From the NCBI RefSeq assembly GCF_020889705.1, contig NZ_JACMYP010000028.1:1-50760 (forward strand): a DNA stretch of 50,760 nucleotides, read 5' to 3'. The notes under the pieces are model-generated. The model ran no database searches. It worked only from the letters and a program-made list of their open reading frames with translations, and was not told the DNA's origin. Of the stretch, positions 1 through 8,855 are shown piece by piece. Every line of letters starts with the position of its first letter. The first letter of the stretch is position 1. The position numbers and the translations under genes are program-made. This DNA is from Bradyrhizobium altum (GTDB lineage: Bacteria > Pseudomonadota > Alphaproteobacteria > Rhizobiales > Xanthobacteraceae).

Positions 1-2
1 TC

Positions 3-527
3 CAGTTCCGTCAATTTGGCATCAGTCTGGAGTTCGTTCCGACCGTTCTCAGCAACAATCAGATCAATATCCACGTGAAGCCTGAAGTCAGCGAATTGTC
101 GAAAGAAGGTGAAGTCAGCGTCAACGGGATCTCTGTGCCTGGTCTCTCCACTCGGCGTGCCAGTACCGTCGTCGAGCTTGCCAGTGGTCAAAGCTTTGCA
201 ATTGGAGGGCTCATTAGGCGCAATTTCGACACCGACATTGGTGCCTTTCCTTGGTTAGGCGATGTGCCGATCTTAGGCGCGCTGTTTCGCTCATCGTCAT
301 TTCAGAAGCAGGAGACGGAGCTGGTCATTGTTGTAACGCCCTATATCGTGCGACCAGCATCGAATCCGGGCAAGATAATCGCCCCCACCGACCGTATCGG
401 ACCGCCCTCGGATGCAGGCCGCACTTTGACAAACACATTGGCAAATTCGCGGCGAGGCCGCGTCCCTTCCCCCACGGCAGTACCCGGCGCGGCCGGCGGT
501 GCATTATCGAATGAGGACCGAGAATGA
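3..527 (+). CDS. rhcC2: RhcC2, T3SS outer-membrane secretin (C-terminal part, 5' end cut by window)
   Basis: The last ~174 residues of a secretin that forms the outer-membrane ring of the secretion channel. The visible part is the secretin core: a GISVPGLSTRRASTVVEL segment, the SGQSFAIGGLI strand, the FPWLGDVPILGALF motif and a final ELVIVVTPYIVRP strand. It resembles the CpaC branch of secretins as well as rhizobial RhcC2 (y4xJ). The frame is open from base 3, so the gene begins upstream of the window. The stop overlaps the next start (ATGA). In rhizobia the T3SS secretin is split: RhcC1, encoded here at 10469, supplies N-terminal domains and RhcC2 the barrel. Naming it RhcC2 rather than a Tad-pilus CpaC rests on the T3SS context. 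Confidence 0.8.
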   Translation, partial: QFRQFGISLEFVPTVLSNNQINIHVKPEVSELSKEGEVSVNGISVPGLSTRRASTVVELASGQSFAIGGLIRRNFDTDIGAFPWLGDVPILGALFRSSSFQKQETELVIVVTPYIVRPASNPGKIIAPTDRIGPPSDAGRTLTNTLANSRRGRVPSPTAVPGAAGGALSNEDRE

Positions 528-1156
528 TCTTACGACAGCTGTGCTGTTTGATCGCTATTGGCGTAGCCTTGGACGGATGCACAAATCGTGCTTCGATATC
601 TTCTGAGCCGCCCGAGCAAGCAATCGAAGTGGCGCAGAAGACCAGTGTCTTGTCGCTACAAGGTCTTCGTTGCGCCGAGAGATATCGGCTGCGGAATTTC
701 ATTGCGAATGCAAGTCGCGGTCGGCGGGATGCCCTCCATCTCGACGTCACTGGCTCACCCCGGCTCATTGCTCAAGTGGCGCATGAGGCCCGCGCAATGG
801 GCGTTGCCCCTTATAATATTCACTTAGCCGCCTCCCCCGTCGATCTACCCGCCCATTTCGGGGTACGGATCGAGGCAATTATCTACGAAGCATATCCTCC
901 CGTTTGCCGGTCGCTTTCGATCGTCGGCCCTTCAACTGACGATAATTCCTTTGACCCGACGCTGGGCTGCTCGATCCGGAATAATCTCGGAGTCATGATC
1001 AACGATCCTGGCGACTTGCTGGGGAATAGTGCTGTCATGCCAACCAGTGGTGATCGTGCGGTGCGTCCCCTTATCGCTCGTGGGATCTCCACACCGGGCA
1101 ACGGCAGCAAATCGGAAGATGCAATTCATGACACGGCTCCGCCAGAGTCCCCATGA
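524..1156 (+). CDS. CpaD-like pilus/secretion lipoprotein (y4xK type)
   Basis: A 210-residue protein with a short hydrophobic leader and a lipobox-like end (VALDGC, Cys about residue 19), so it is probably a lipoprotein of the outer membrane or periplasm. The C-terminal half has the motif FDPTLGCSIRNNLGVMINDP followed by a DLL, which is the hallmark of the CpaD family of Tad-pilus biogenesis lipoproteins. It overlaps rhcC2 by 4 bases, so the two are co-translated. In other rhizobia a gene of this kind (y4xK in NGR234) follows rhcC2 in the T3SS locus. By inference it helps place or stabilise the RhcC2 ring. It converges on rhcU, with about 160 bp between the two stops and no clear terminator hairpin there. 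Confidence 0.72.
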   Translation: MILRQLCCLIAIGVALDGCTNRASISSEPPEQAIEVAQKTSVLSLQGLRCAERYRLRNFIANASRGRRDALHLDVTGSPRLIAQVAHEARAMGVAPYNIHLAASPVDLPAHFGVRIEAIIYEAYPPVCRSLSIVGPSTDDNSFDPTLGCSIRNNLGVMINDPGDLLGNSAVMPTSGDRAVRPLIARGISTPGNGSKSEDAIHDTAPPESP

Positions 1157-1315
1157 GCGGCTCACGAGCCCATACTCGCAGCAAGACATGCAGTGTTGGC
1201 TGATATTCTGGTCACTAGGTTCGCGATAAGGACCAGCCACTTCTGTGATTACTGCGCCGCTTGTCGATCAAATTCTGTATTTGACCAGGATCCTCCGCAT
1301 CAGCCTTGCGCGAAG

Positions 1316-2353
1316 TTAGACCAGGCCGGCAGCAAAGACTGCCTTTGCGACCCGCTCAAAACACGCAATCGGAACGGCCCTCCCCATCGTCGCCTTTTGG
1401 ATCAGCTCACGCGCTAAAACATGGTCCTGGACAATACTCAGATGCAGGGCCCGCGCCTCTTCAAGCAGCCGCGAAGCAAGTTCGCCCTCAGCGCGGCATA
1501 CCAACACTGGCACTCCGGTCTCGCCGCGAACGTAGCGCAGCCCGATCACCGTCGCGGGCCCCGTCAGTATCAATGTGGCTCGACGAATGCCGATCGGGGA
1601 TTCGCTTGCCGCCTCGCGACGGATCCGGCGGTGTTCGCCCTTGATCTGCGGATTGCCCTCCTGTTCCTTGGATTCGCGCTTCGCTTCGCTCTCTGTCATG
1701 CGCATGTCGCGCAAAAATAGCCAGCGCTGAATGAGCAGATCAGCCAAGCCGCCGATCAGAAAAGCCCCGGCCGCAATCTCGATCAGGACTTTGAGCTCTT
1801 GAAAGACGAAGCCGAAACATCCCATTCCGCAGACAGGCAAGTATACCAGCGCCTTCCAGCTTGCGATCACAGTAAGAAGAAGGATTGCGCCGAGGCTGAG
1901 CACCTTGATGAGCGACTTACCAAGCTCTACAAGCGATCGCTGAGAGAAAAGCCGCTTCAACCCTTTGATGGGATCCAATTTCTCAAGGGTTGGCTTGAGC
2001 GGCTCGACAGAAAACGTCGGCCCGCCAGTGGCCACGAAACTGGCCAGAATGGCTGCGGCCGCGGCCGCCCCAATAATTGGGACGACGGCGGTCATGGTGA
2101 GTTCGACCAATCCGATCAGCGCCTGCGCGACCGCGCCGTTGAAGGGCTGTTCCTGTAGCTTGTCGATGAGCCGCACCGCTTCATGCCACCCATCTTTGAT
2201 CGAGCCTGCTCTGAGGCATAGACAGCCGAAACCGGCGCAAATGCTGAGCGCGCTCACGAAGTCGCCGCTGCGCGCGAGCTGCCCTTTCTTACGGGCGTCC
2301 CGTAGCTTCTTGGCAGTTGGTGGAAGCTTCTTCTCCTCGCTCGAATCGTTCAT
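1316..2353 (-). CDS. rhcU: RhcU, T3SS export-gate switch protein (SctU/FlhB family)
   Basis: A 345-residue inner-membrane protein of the export gate. It starts [20 protein letters not shown], the typical basic FlhB/SctU N-terminus ([12 protein letters not shown]). About four hydrophobic segments lie at roughly residues 34-50, 85-108, 150-172 and 185-205, followed by a charged cytoplasmic domain. The start overlaps the rhcT stop (ATGA), so rhcTU are coupled. In most of the family the cytoplasmic domain carries an NPTH autocleavage site; here the equivalent place reads L-T-G-P-A-T (about 262-268), so the canonical Asn-Pro pair is absent. Length is normal for RhcU. A longer open frame runs upstream but is only the shadow of rhcT. 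Confidence 0.92.
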   Translation of the reverse strand: MNDSSEEKKLPPTAKKLRDARKKGQLARSGDFVSALSICAGFGCLCLRAGSIKDGWHEAVRLIDKLQEQPFNGAVAQALIGLVELTMTAVVPIIGAAAAAAILASFVATGGPTFSVEPLKPTLEKLDPIKGLKRLFSQRSLVELGKSLIKVLSLGAILLLTVIASWKALVYLPVCGMGCFGFVFQELKVLIEIAAGAFLIGGLADLLIQRWLFLRDMRMTESEAKRESKEQEGNPQIKGEHRRIRREAASESPIGIRRATLILTGPATVIGLRYVRGETGVPVLVCRAEGELASRLLEEARALHLSIVQDHVLARELIQKATMGRAVPIACFERVAKAVFAAGLV

Positions 2354-3165
2354 TTCAAGAACTTCTCGAGCCACTCCAGTACACCGTTGAACTGGGTGAT
2401 CTCCGCTCTCATGTATTCGATGAGGTAGACGGTGTAGCTGACCATGATGATGCCAAACGCCGCGTTCTTGATGGTCGGGGAAAGATCGTTCAGCTTGATT
2501 TGCGGCGCAAAGCGCCCGAGCAACATGAGCGATACCTCGATCAGGAGCAGCAGAGCCAGCACGGGCCCCGAGACCAGCAGGGTCGTATGCATGATATGAT
2601 CGAGAAGCGCTACGAATTCCATTGCCCCTTGCTGGGTGAGGGGTGGTAGTAGCCGATCCACGGGCCAGATCAGATAGCTGCCATAGAGGCACCTGACCAT
2701 CGTCTGCAGACCTCCAGATAGAACGAAAATCGTAACTGCAGCAGTCCCGAGAAAAAGCCCCGTCGCCGAGGCTTGGCTGCGTGTCGCAGGATCGTCCACC
2801 TGGCTCGAAATACCGCGCTGGGTGTCGATGATGTCACCAACTGCCTGAATGCTCCATAGTGGTATACTGAGCAGGATGCCGAACAGTAGGCCGATGAATA
2901 TCTCCTTGAGACCGAGGAGCGCGACTGCGACCATACGAGTGTCCGGATTTAGCATCTGCAGGCTGTCCCTGATATGAGCCAAGCATGGCAGCCCAAGCGC
3001 GATCGTCAAGCTTCCGCGGATCATCCCGCTAATGTGCGGCCGCGTGAACACGGGATGCACCAACATAATGCCGAGGGCCCGGGCTGCACCAAGGCCGGCT
3101 GCAACAATGAACTCGGTAGCAGTCTGGATCAGAATTTGCGTCTCGGTGAAGGACAAACTATGCAT
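2350..3165 (-). CDS. rhcT: RhcT, T3SS export-gate protein (SctT/FliR family)
   Basis: A 271-residue integral membrane protein of the SctRST export-gate core. It begins [16 protein letters not shown] and has the family pattern [15 protein letters not shown] near residues 26-40, [23 protein letters not shown] in the middle and a C-terminal [20 protein letters not shown] stretch. The ATG at 3165 gives the usual RhcT length; a GTG 45 bases upstream is possible but would add a polar tail. Unlike the rest of the operon it does not overlap its upstream neighbour: about 510 bp separate it from rhcS, and a tts box lies in that gap. It is coupled to rhcU by ATGA. Confidence 0.92.
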   Translation of the reverse strand: MHSLSFTETQILIQTATEFIVAAGLGAARALGIMLVHPVFTRPHISGMIRGSLTIALGLPCLAHIRDSLQMLNPDTRMVAVALLGLKEIFIGLLFGILLSIPLWSIQAVGDIIDTQRGISSQVDDPATRSQASATGLFLGTAAVTIFVLSGGLQTMVRCLYGSYLIWPVDRLLPPLTQQGAMEFVALLDHIMHTTLLVSGPVLALLLLIEVSLMLLGRFAPQIKLNDLSPTIKNAAFGIIMVSYTVYLIEYMRAEITQFNGVLEWLEKFLK

Positions 3166-3189
3166 TTGAAGGTTTGTTGATCGTTCGCT

Positions 3190-3670
3190 TCGGCCAATCG
3201 AACCAGCCACGCTCGCCGCGCCATGATGTTAGAATTCAAGAAGGTCGCAGATATTCAGCCGGTTCGCTCCAGACTCTACAGGATGACGCGCCCATGATGT
3301 GAAAGGCACATCACTTCGGCCCAACTGCCTCCCATCGCTTCCCCCGCGACGAGACATGGCCAGTTTCAAGGATAGCACCAGCCGACCTCAGGCCCTGCAG
3401 GGCCGACAAACCAAGCTCTATTGACCTCTCACGCCGAACGCATCGTTCGAGTGTCTGCCAACCGTCCTAGCCTTCATCGATCTTGACGCCTCGCTTTCCG
3501 GTCTCGAGCAGCACTCTTTCGAAGGCGAAATCGACAAGGCCGCTTGCGATCAAAATAGCAGTCTTCCTCTCATGCTACTGAGGCTCGCTTTCGATAAGCT
3601 GACGGACTATCTCCTCGTGATTCACACGAGCGATGGCGATGGCGACCCTGTGCCGGACGCTCACCCTTGC
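3190..3670. other. Gap between rhcS and rhcT with possible gene remnant
   Basis: A stretch of about 480 bp without an intact gene, where related loci have rhcS and rhcT adjacent. It holds a tts box (3574-3605). On the minus strand one frame reads like degraded coding sequence with two in-frame stops (segments such as RKTAILIASGLVDFAFERVL and LGLSALQGLRSAGAILETG, between about 3640 and 3325). On the plus strand another frame is also open for about 90 codons from 3424. I recognise neither product. Confidence 0.5.
3574..3605 (-). promoter_or_regulatory. tts box (TtsI-binding site) upstream of rhcT
   Basis: The minus strand reads GTCAGCTTATCGAAAGC (core at 3586-3603), nearly identical to the rhizobial tts box core GTCAGCTTNTCGAAAGC. 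It is followed by GAGCCTCAGTA, consistent with the downstream half of the 30-bp motif. It points at rhcT, whose start is about 420 bp downstream. It may let TtsI transcribe rhcTU separately, or it may once have served a gene now decayed in the gap. Confidence 0.75.
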
Positions 3671-3677
3671 GTTCCAC

Positions 3678-3953
3678 TTACCAATACCTCGTGAGAGTTG
3701 GGAACTCCGCGAAGATCTGCTGGGCTTGTTCGATAAGTGGCGCGCTCAGCACCGGAGAAAACAGAACAAGCACGGCGACAACAACAAGGAGTTTCACGGT
3801 AAGCGGCAAGCTTTGATCCTGCAGCTGCGTTGCCGCCTGGATGATGCCGATACCCAATCCGACGACGAGAGCTGCAATGAGCGGCGGCAGAACCCAAATC
3901 ATGAACAGGACGAGCGATCGGCTCAGGTGAGTGAGAATACCGGCATCATCCAT
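3678..3953 (-). CDS. rhcS: RhcS, T3SS export-gate protein (SctS/FliQ family)
   Basis: A 91-residue protein with two transmembrane helices (about 14-38 and 52-74). It shows the FliQ/SctS signature: VVGLGIGIIQAATQLQDQSL between the helices and a FSPVLSAPLI segment near the C-terminus. With RhcR and RhcT it forms the gate through which substrates cross the inner membrane. The start lies one base past the rhcR stop, so it is translated from the same message as rhcR. Downstream the operon is interrupted by a 510 bp gap before rhcT. Confidence 0.93.
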   Translation of the reverse strand: MDDAGILTHLSRSLVLFMIWVLPPLIAALVVGLGIGIIQAATQLQDQSLPLTVKLLVVVAVLVLFSPVLSAPLIEQAQQIFAEFPTLTRYW

Positions 3954-3954
3954 C

Positions 3955-4620
3955 TTAACCTCCCCGCGTTGCGTAACTTAAGACTAATCCGTGCATGAGC
4001 CGCGACCAGCCGTCGATCGTAACGAACAGAAAGAGCTTGAAAGGGACGGAAATCAGCGTTGGTGAAACCATCGACATTCCCATTGCCATCAAGATCGTAG
4101 TTACGATCAGGTCGATCGTGATGAATGGAAGATAGAGAAGGAAGCCGATTTCAAAGGCGCGCTTGAGTTCCGATATCAGAAAGGACGGTATCAGAATCAC
4201 AAAGTCATCGGCCGTTGTGTTGCTGCGCATTTCCTCCGACCAGACATGTTCTGTCGACGAGAGGAAGAACGAACGCTGCTCCTCATTGGTGAACTTCTTG
4301 AGATGGGCGCGCAGCGGCTCGCTCCCTTCCTTGGCAGCGGTCACCCAGTCATCGAACGTTTGATATCGAAGTTGCGGTTCGGTCAGACGATTGTAGGTCT
4401 GCTCAAATACTGGAGCGCCAATGAAGACGGTAAGGATCAATGCAGCGCCATACAGAACGATGTTCGGGGGTATCGACTGTGTCCCGAGCGCGTTACGGAC
4501 CAGGAAGAGAACAACGGAAACCTTTATGAAGGCGGTCGTTGTGACCACCGCGAACGCGAGCAGGCCAAGGCCGACCGTCACCGCGAGAAGCGCAACGATG
4601 CTTGGTTGAATGTCACTCAT
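3955..4620 (-). CDS. rhcR: RhcR, T3SS export-gate protein (SctR/FliP family)
   Basis: A 221-residue membrane protein. The start MSDIQPSIVALLAV at 4620 overlaps the rhcQ stop by 8 bases and gives the expected length; an upstream in-frame start would add 16 residues that are the rhcQ shadow. Family features are the N-terminal helices with FIKVSVVLFLVRNALGTQ (about 31-48), a central soluble part, and the C-terminal pair FEIGFLLYLPFITIDLIV and MGMSMVSPTLISVPFKLFLF. It nucleates the export gate with RhcS and RhcT. Confidence 0.94.
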   Translation of the reverse strand: MSDIQPSIVALLAVTVGLGLLAFAVVTTTAFIKVSVVLFLVRNALGTQSIPPNIVLYGAALILTVFIGAPVFEQTYNRLTEPQLRYQTFDDWVTAAKEGSEPLRAHLKKFTNEEQRSFFLSSTEHVWSEEMRSNTTADDFVILIPSFLISELKRAFEIGFLLYLPFITIDLIVTTILMAMGMSMVSPTLISVPFKLFLFVTIDGWSRLMHGLVLSYATRGG

Positions 4621-5731
4621 TGACCGCCAACCTGTCGCGTAACCTGACGGCCAGTTTCTCACCGACACGCACGATGTCGCCGCGGCCGATCAATCGACCG
4701 TTCGCGAGAATGTCGACCGGACCATCAAGCGGTCGCCCGAGGTCGAACACATATCCTTCGTTGACGTTTCGCAACGTACCTAACGGTATAGGCCAGCGAC
4801 CGCATTCGAACACAAGCGTGATCTCAATGTTGTCGATGTCGGCTTCCGATGACGGAACCAGCTGCTGTGCTTGAGGTCGTGGCGTCATATGGGCACACTC
4901 TAGAGGATGGGGTTGCAGGCGGAACGGCCCCTGCAGGACCAGTCTGGCACCGGCCACCTGAGCCGGAGCCCATAGCTTGTCCGCATTGAGGATGACTATG
5001 TGCTGAGCGAAGGGAGTGATGTCCGGCAGTAGCGCGTCGCCGCTCTGTGCTTGACGAAGGAGTGCGATGCTCACGCGAAGCGAGCCGATCGCTATCGCGA
5101 CCGTGACAGGAAACTCCGGAGAAAGCCTGGGCATTTCCGGCGGCAGTTGGCCAAGCAGCTGGGCTAACACCCGGAATGCAGGGGGAACCCGGCGATCGAG
5201 AGACGAGAACAGGAACAGGCGCGCCTTGTCAGTGAGCGGTCCGTAGGCAGTGTCGAATTCTAGATAAGGCCCTTCTGTCCGTGCTTCGTCGATGCGGACA
5301 AGTTGTAAATCTCGCGCGAACAAGTCCTCTAGTCGCGTGAGCCACGTTTCAAGCGCGAGCTCGAGAAGGAGCGAACTGGTTGGGTCGGAAGGTAGAGTAA
5401 GGCCCTGCTGCACCGTCGAAATCAGTGCCTCGGCAAGCCGACGAGGCAAAGACAAGATCGCCGTTTCGTCCCCGACGCGAACTACGCAGTCAAGCATCGA
5501 GACGGCAGATGGCTCTGCATGCCAGACAAGCCGGCTCATGCGCACGAACAGGGGCTTGTCGCCAAGGCGGCTCCGTAGAACTACGCGCGGAGCGGCGACC
5601 TCATTGACCCACGAGACTACCTCGTGGGTCAGCGTTAGCGGTGGCTCGAATGGTAAGAGTTCGCCCCGAGCATTTGCCGACCCCATTTCTACAGAACCGC
5701 AAGCTGGCGCCGAGATCAGTGAATCAGCCAT
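4613..5731 (-). CDS. rhcQ: RhcQ, T3SS cytoplasmic-ring protein (SctQ/FliN family)
   Basis: A 372-residue protein of the cytoplasmic sorting platform. The N-terminal two thirds are divergent, as in SctQ proteins. The C-terminal ~75 residues form a SpoA (surface presentation of antigens) domain: ITLVFECGRWPIPLGTLRN, then GRPLDGPVDILANGRLIGRG and VGEKLAVRL. The chosen ATG at 5731 sits on the stop codon of y4yJ (TAATG), suggesting translational coupling; an upstream in-frame start would overlap y4yJ. It overlaps rhcR by 8 bases. In homologues an internal start can produce a separate short C-terminal SpoA product; I cannot confirm that here. Confidence 0.9.
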   Translation of the reverse strand: MADSLISAPACGSVEMGSANARGELLPFEPPLTLTHEVVSWVNEVAAPRVVLRSRLGDKPLFVRMSRLVWHAEPSAVSMLDCVVRVGDETAILSLPRRLAEALISTVQQGLTLPSDPTSSLLLELALETWLTRLEDLFARDLQLVRIDEARTEGPYLEFDTAYGPLTDKARLFLFSSLDRRVPPAFRVLAQLLGQLPPEMPRLSPEFPVTVAIAIGSLRVSIALLRQAQSGDALLPDITPFAQHIVILNADKLWAPAQVAGARLVLQGPFRLQPHPLECAHMTPRPQAQQLVPSSEADIDNIEITLVFECGRWPIPLGTLRNVNEGYVFDLGRPLDGPVDILANGRLIGRGDIVRVGEKLAVRLRDRLAVNE

Positions 5732-6267
5732 TAGATCGAATCGCCTACCGCTCGCCCAGGCGAGCCGCACTGATAGCGAAGCAAAACCTCATCGTCGGCC
5801 TCGATTTCGGCCGCTGACTCCAAACGAGTATTGGTTGTACTGTGAACATCAGATTCGATCTGTTCCCATTTACGGCGCGCCGCCAAACGCCTGGTCCACA
5901 GAGCCCGCGCGTCCACCACTTCCGCCTCGGCCTGCTCTCGAGCGACGCACGCCTCCTCAAGCGCCTGACGTGCCGATGCGATGCCGGCTGCGAGCCGTTC
6001 AATGACGATGTGGCGGCGACGATCGAGTTCTGCGACAGACATCGTATCGATGGATGCCAGCTGCAGATAAAGTTCGGCTTCGACGCTTGCGCGATGTTTC
6101 TCGGCGCTTGCAAGCGTGTCGGAAGCTCGCTTTACCCGTTCATCGGCGATGCGGCGCTTGCCTTCCCTGTTGGACAACTCCCGAAGCGCACTTCGCTCCC
6201 TCATGTCCTTCACGAGCCGCAATTTGGAGGCTTGAACGAGATTCAGGCGGTCAGACGCGACATCCAC
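5731..6267 (-). CDS. y4yJ: T3SS stalk protein, SctO-like (y4yJ)
   Basis: A 178-residue, highly charged, Ala/Glu/Arg-rich helical protein, predicted to be coiled coil along most of residues 5-140. This matches SctO/FliJ-type stalk proteins that sit in the centre of the ATPase ring and touch the export gate. Sequence conservation in this family is low, so the call rests on position directly after the ATPase gene, size and coiled-coil character. Its start lies within the 3' end of rhcN (25 bp overlap) and its stop touches the rhcQ start. Confidence 0.85.
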   Translation of the reverse strand: MDVASDRLNLVQASKLRLVKDMRERSALRELSNREGKRRIADERVKRASDTLASAEKHRASVEAELYLQLASIDTMSVAELDRRRHIVIERLAAGIASARQALEEACVAREQAEAEVVDARALWTRRLAARRKWEQIESDVHSTTNTRLESAAEIEADDEVLLRYQCGSPGRAVGDSI

Positions 6268-7598
6268 GTGACGGCCTCCTCAAAACTGGACGGCTCATGC
6301 TGCCCTTGGCGCAGGAATGCCCGCAGCTCCTCGATTGAGCCGATCGCCCGGTCCGTTAGCGGATCGCTACCCGGCTTGTACTCACCTACCTTGATCAGGA
6401 ACTCCGCCTCATTGTAGCGCGAGAGCAGATCGCGGAAGAGGGATGCCGCCTGGCGATGTGACACCGAGACGACCGCATCCATGACTCGACTCCGGCTCAA
6501 CAACACGTCGATGGCGGGAAAATGCTCTCGCGCCGCAAGCGAGCGCGACAGAATGATATGACCATCGAGAATACCGCGCGTCTCTTCGGCTATTGGATCG
6601 CCTGTACCGTCACCTTCGACAAGAACGGTATAGAAAGCCGTGATCGAGCCGCGCTCGCCCATACCGGCGCGTTCCAACAGACCGGGCAGTAGCGCAAATA
6701 CCGAGGGAGGAAAGCCTCGTCGTGTGGGAGGTTCGCCCGCGGCAAGGCCGATTTCGCGCATCGCGCGGCTAAAGCGCGTCAATGAATCCATCATCAAAAC
6801 GACGCGCAGTCCTTGATCACGAAAATACTCGGCGAGTGCCGTCGCCGTATGGGCGCATTGCGCCCGCTCCATCGGCGAACGGTCGGATGTCTCAACGACA
6901 ACGATCGTGCGACCGAGCGCCACGCCAATGTGACGCTCGATGAATTCACGTACCTCACGTCCACGCTCGCCTATTAGCGCGACCACCGTCACGTCGGCGG
7001 CAGCTCCCTTTACAATTTGCGACATCAGCGTCGACTTGCCGCAACCGGCGTCTCCATAGATTCCGATTCGCTGGCCTTCACCACACGTCAGAAGTCCATC
7101 CAGCACGCGGATGCCGAGCGGAAACGGCTGCTCGATACCGCGCCGCGTCATTGGATTGGGCGCCGCGCCACGCAGCGGGCGAGTGTGCGCCGCCTTTATC
7201 GGGCCCTTGCCGTCGAGTGGACGGCCAAAGCTATCGATCACGCGGCCGAGCAAATCGCGACCGACCGATACTTCCTGCATTCGCCCGGTCGGAACCACCT
7301 CAGCACGGCTAGATAAGCCCACCATGTCGCCGATTGGCGTGAGTAACACGCCGTCCGGCAGCAGCCCGATCACCTCGGCCTCAAGCGACCATCCCGTGCC
7401 ATGATCCTGCAACACGCAAATCTCTCCAACACGAGCTCCTGGTAGCACGGCGTGAAGCAACGTGCCGATTGCCCGTTTGACTCGTCCGCGCACGGCACGC
7501 GTATCGATCTGCATTGCCGCAGATCGCAGAGACGATAACGCAGCGTGGACGGATTTTTCTCCAGCTGCACCGTGGTCGCTTGATCGTGACACGGTCAC
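6243..7598 (-). CDS. rhcN: RhcN, T3SS ATPase (SctN)
   Basis: A 451-residue ATPase that unfolds substrates and strips chaperones at the cytoplasmic face of the injectisome. It has Walker A GDAGCGKST (about 182-190), the GERGREVREF motif, Walker B LRVVLMMDSLTRF and the family segment TRRGFPPSVFALLPGLLERAG. The GTG at 7598 is preferred because it overlaps the nolV stop (GTGA) and gives the family length; the frame stays open upstream only as a shadow of nolV. It sits between the regulator nolV (SctL) and the stalk gene, the standard order. Confidence 0.95.
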   Translation of the reverse strand: MTVSRSSDHGAAGEKSVHAALSSLRSAAMQIDTRAVRGRVKRAIGTLLHAVLPGARVGEICVLQDHGTGWSLEAEVIGLLPDGVLLTPIGDMVGLSSRAEVVPTGRMQEVSVGRDLLGRVIDSFGRPLDGKGPIKAAHTRPLRGAAPNPMTRRGIEQPFPLGIRVLDGLLTCGEGQRIGIYGDAGCGKSTLMSQIVKGAAADVTVVALIGERGREVREFIERHIGVALGRTIVVVETSDRSPMERAQCAHTATALAEYFRDQGLRVVLMMDSLTRFSRAMREIGLAAGEPPTRRGFPPSVFALLPGLLERAGMGERGSITAFYTVLVEGDGTGDPIAEETRGILDGHIILSRSLAAREHFPAIDVLLSRSRVMDAVVSVSHRQAASLFRDLLSRYNEAEFLIKVGEYKPGSDPLTDRAIGSIEELRAFLRQGQHEPSSFEEAVTWMSRLTA

Positions 7599-8218
7599 GG
7601 TTCGCCCATCCGAAAAGACGAGCCAAGTTCGAAACGCAAGGTGCGGAGCTGCGCGGCAAGCCCCACATCGACATTGCCAAACTCGGTCCACAAAACGCAC
7701 TGGTCCGGCGTCAGCGCTGGATCCGGATCAATTCTGATTTTGGGCCGCCCATCCGTTCCATCAAACGCTGCGAACTCACGGGTCAGTGCATCGGCATTCA
7801 ATGGAGCCACATGAAGACATACTTCGGCACCGCCACAGTTTTGTTCGATGGCATGGCGAACGCTCCTGATCAGCATCTCGCCCGGATCGAAGGAGCCTAG
7901 CAAATCGCTCAAGATCTCAATGACGAGCTGTGGCAACTCCTGTTCCAGAACGGCCTTTCGCCGCGCCAACTCCGAAGCAGCGCGGGCGACGATCCGCGCC
8001 ATTTCGTCCGAGCCTGCCTTCATGCCCTCGGCGTGGCCACGCATACGCTCGCGCTGATAGGCTTTGCTCGCCCAGCTGCGAGCCTGCTGTAGATACCGCT
8101 CTGCCAGTGCGCGCGTCTGTATTGCATCATACCATATGCCGAGTTCCGCGGCCGGTATGAGTGGACCAAGAGGACGTATCTGGGACGCCTCTGGCAACGC
8201 TGGGTCAGTGACAATCAT
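7595..8218 (-). CDS. nolV: NolV, T3SS ATPase regulator (SctL)
   Basis: A 207-residue SctL/FliH-type protein that binds the ATPase and links it to the cytoplasmic ring. It starts MIVTDPALPEASQIRPLGPL. A charged helical middle (about 30-85, rich in Arg, Ala and Glu) is followed by the C-terminal domain LPQLVIEILSDLLGSFDPGE, the IRSVRHAIEQ helix and IRIDPDPALTPDQCVLWTEF. The start overlaps the nolU stop (ATGA) and the stop overlaps the rhcN GTG. Confidence 0.92.
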   Translation of the reverse strand: MIVTDPALPEASQIRPLGPLIPAAELGIWYDAIQTRALAERYLQQARSWASKAYQRERMRGHAEGMKAGSDEMARIVARAASELARRKAVLEQELPQLVIEILSDLLGSFDPGEMLIRSVRHAIEQNCGGAEVCLHVAPLNADALTREFAAFDGTDGRPKIRIDPDPALTPDQCVLWTEFGNVDVGLAAQLRTLRFELGSSFRMGEP

Positions 8219-8844
8219 GCCGCTGGTGTCTCCGTCGCCAGGTGCTCCATCACCAAAGACAGCAATTGGCTTGCGGCGTTGCGGTGTTCGCTGGCAGGGG
8301 TCTCCGCGGCGGACCCGACAGGCAAGCGGAGAATCACGCGCGCACGGTCGAGCTCTGACGCACCTTCGAGCCAAGCGCCAAGACAGGCATATCCATCATG
8401 TTCAATCTGCCGCGAAAGTTGCTCAGGATCGACAATCGGTGTGGTCGCGACGGCGCTGCATAAGTGTCGGATGCCGAAGGCATGTGCTTCAGCCCCGATG
8501 TGTCCGACCAGAATCGTGAGATCGTGCTTTGATACCAGCTTCAGGACTGAACGTGCATGCCAGACGCTGCCAGTGAGCAAGGCCACCCGACGCGGATCGT
8601 GCCCGACTAGAACGTCCCTCCCCCAGCTACTTCCTTTCGCGGCAAGTTCGCTGCCTAGCAGCAATTCGGCCAATCTTTTCTGCAGCCTGTAAGAATTTTG
8701 CAACTTTAGCACTGTTGCGGCTGACAGCAGCGCATCAAGATGAGCGGCAAAACGGCTCGGATGGATCAAGGCAGCAAGCTCGCGCAGGCGATCGGAATGC
8801 GAGCCGAGTGAATGATTTGGTTCGGCGGACGTCGATACCGACAC
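8215..8844 (-). CDS. nolU: NolU, T3SS sorting-platform accessory (SctK-like)
   Basis: A 209-residue cytoplasmic protein found between the rhcJ and nolV genes in rhizobial T3SS loci. It has no signal peptide or membrane helix and a mostly helical composition, with the segment VALLTGSVWHARSVLKLVSK near the middle. Position between the inner-ring lipoprotein and the SctL gene is that of SctK in other systems, where it docks the sorting platform onto the inner ring; that role is inferred. Eleven bases separate its start from the rhcJ stop. Confidence 0.87.
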   Translation of the reverse strand: MSVSTSAEPNHSLGSHSDRLRELAALIHPSRFAAHLDALLSAATVLKLQNSYRLQKRLAELLLGSELAAKGSSWGRDVLVGHDPRRVALLTGSVWHARSVLKLVSKHDLTILVGHIGAEAHAFGIRHLCSAVATTPIVDPEQLSRQIEHDGYACLGAWLEGASELDRARVILRLPVGSAAETPASEHRNAASQLLSLVMEHLATETPAA

Positions 8845-8855
8845 TGCATTTTTAC

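Noticed and set aside
1..1156. Reading rhcC2 and the CpaD-like gene as a Tad pilus cluster
   Set aside because: The pair is CpaC/CpaD-like, but no other Tad genes are present in the window, and the pair abuts the T3SS operon as rhcC2 and y4xK do in other rhizobia. I keep this alternative as possible but less likely.
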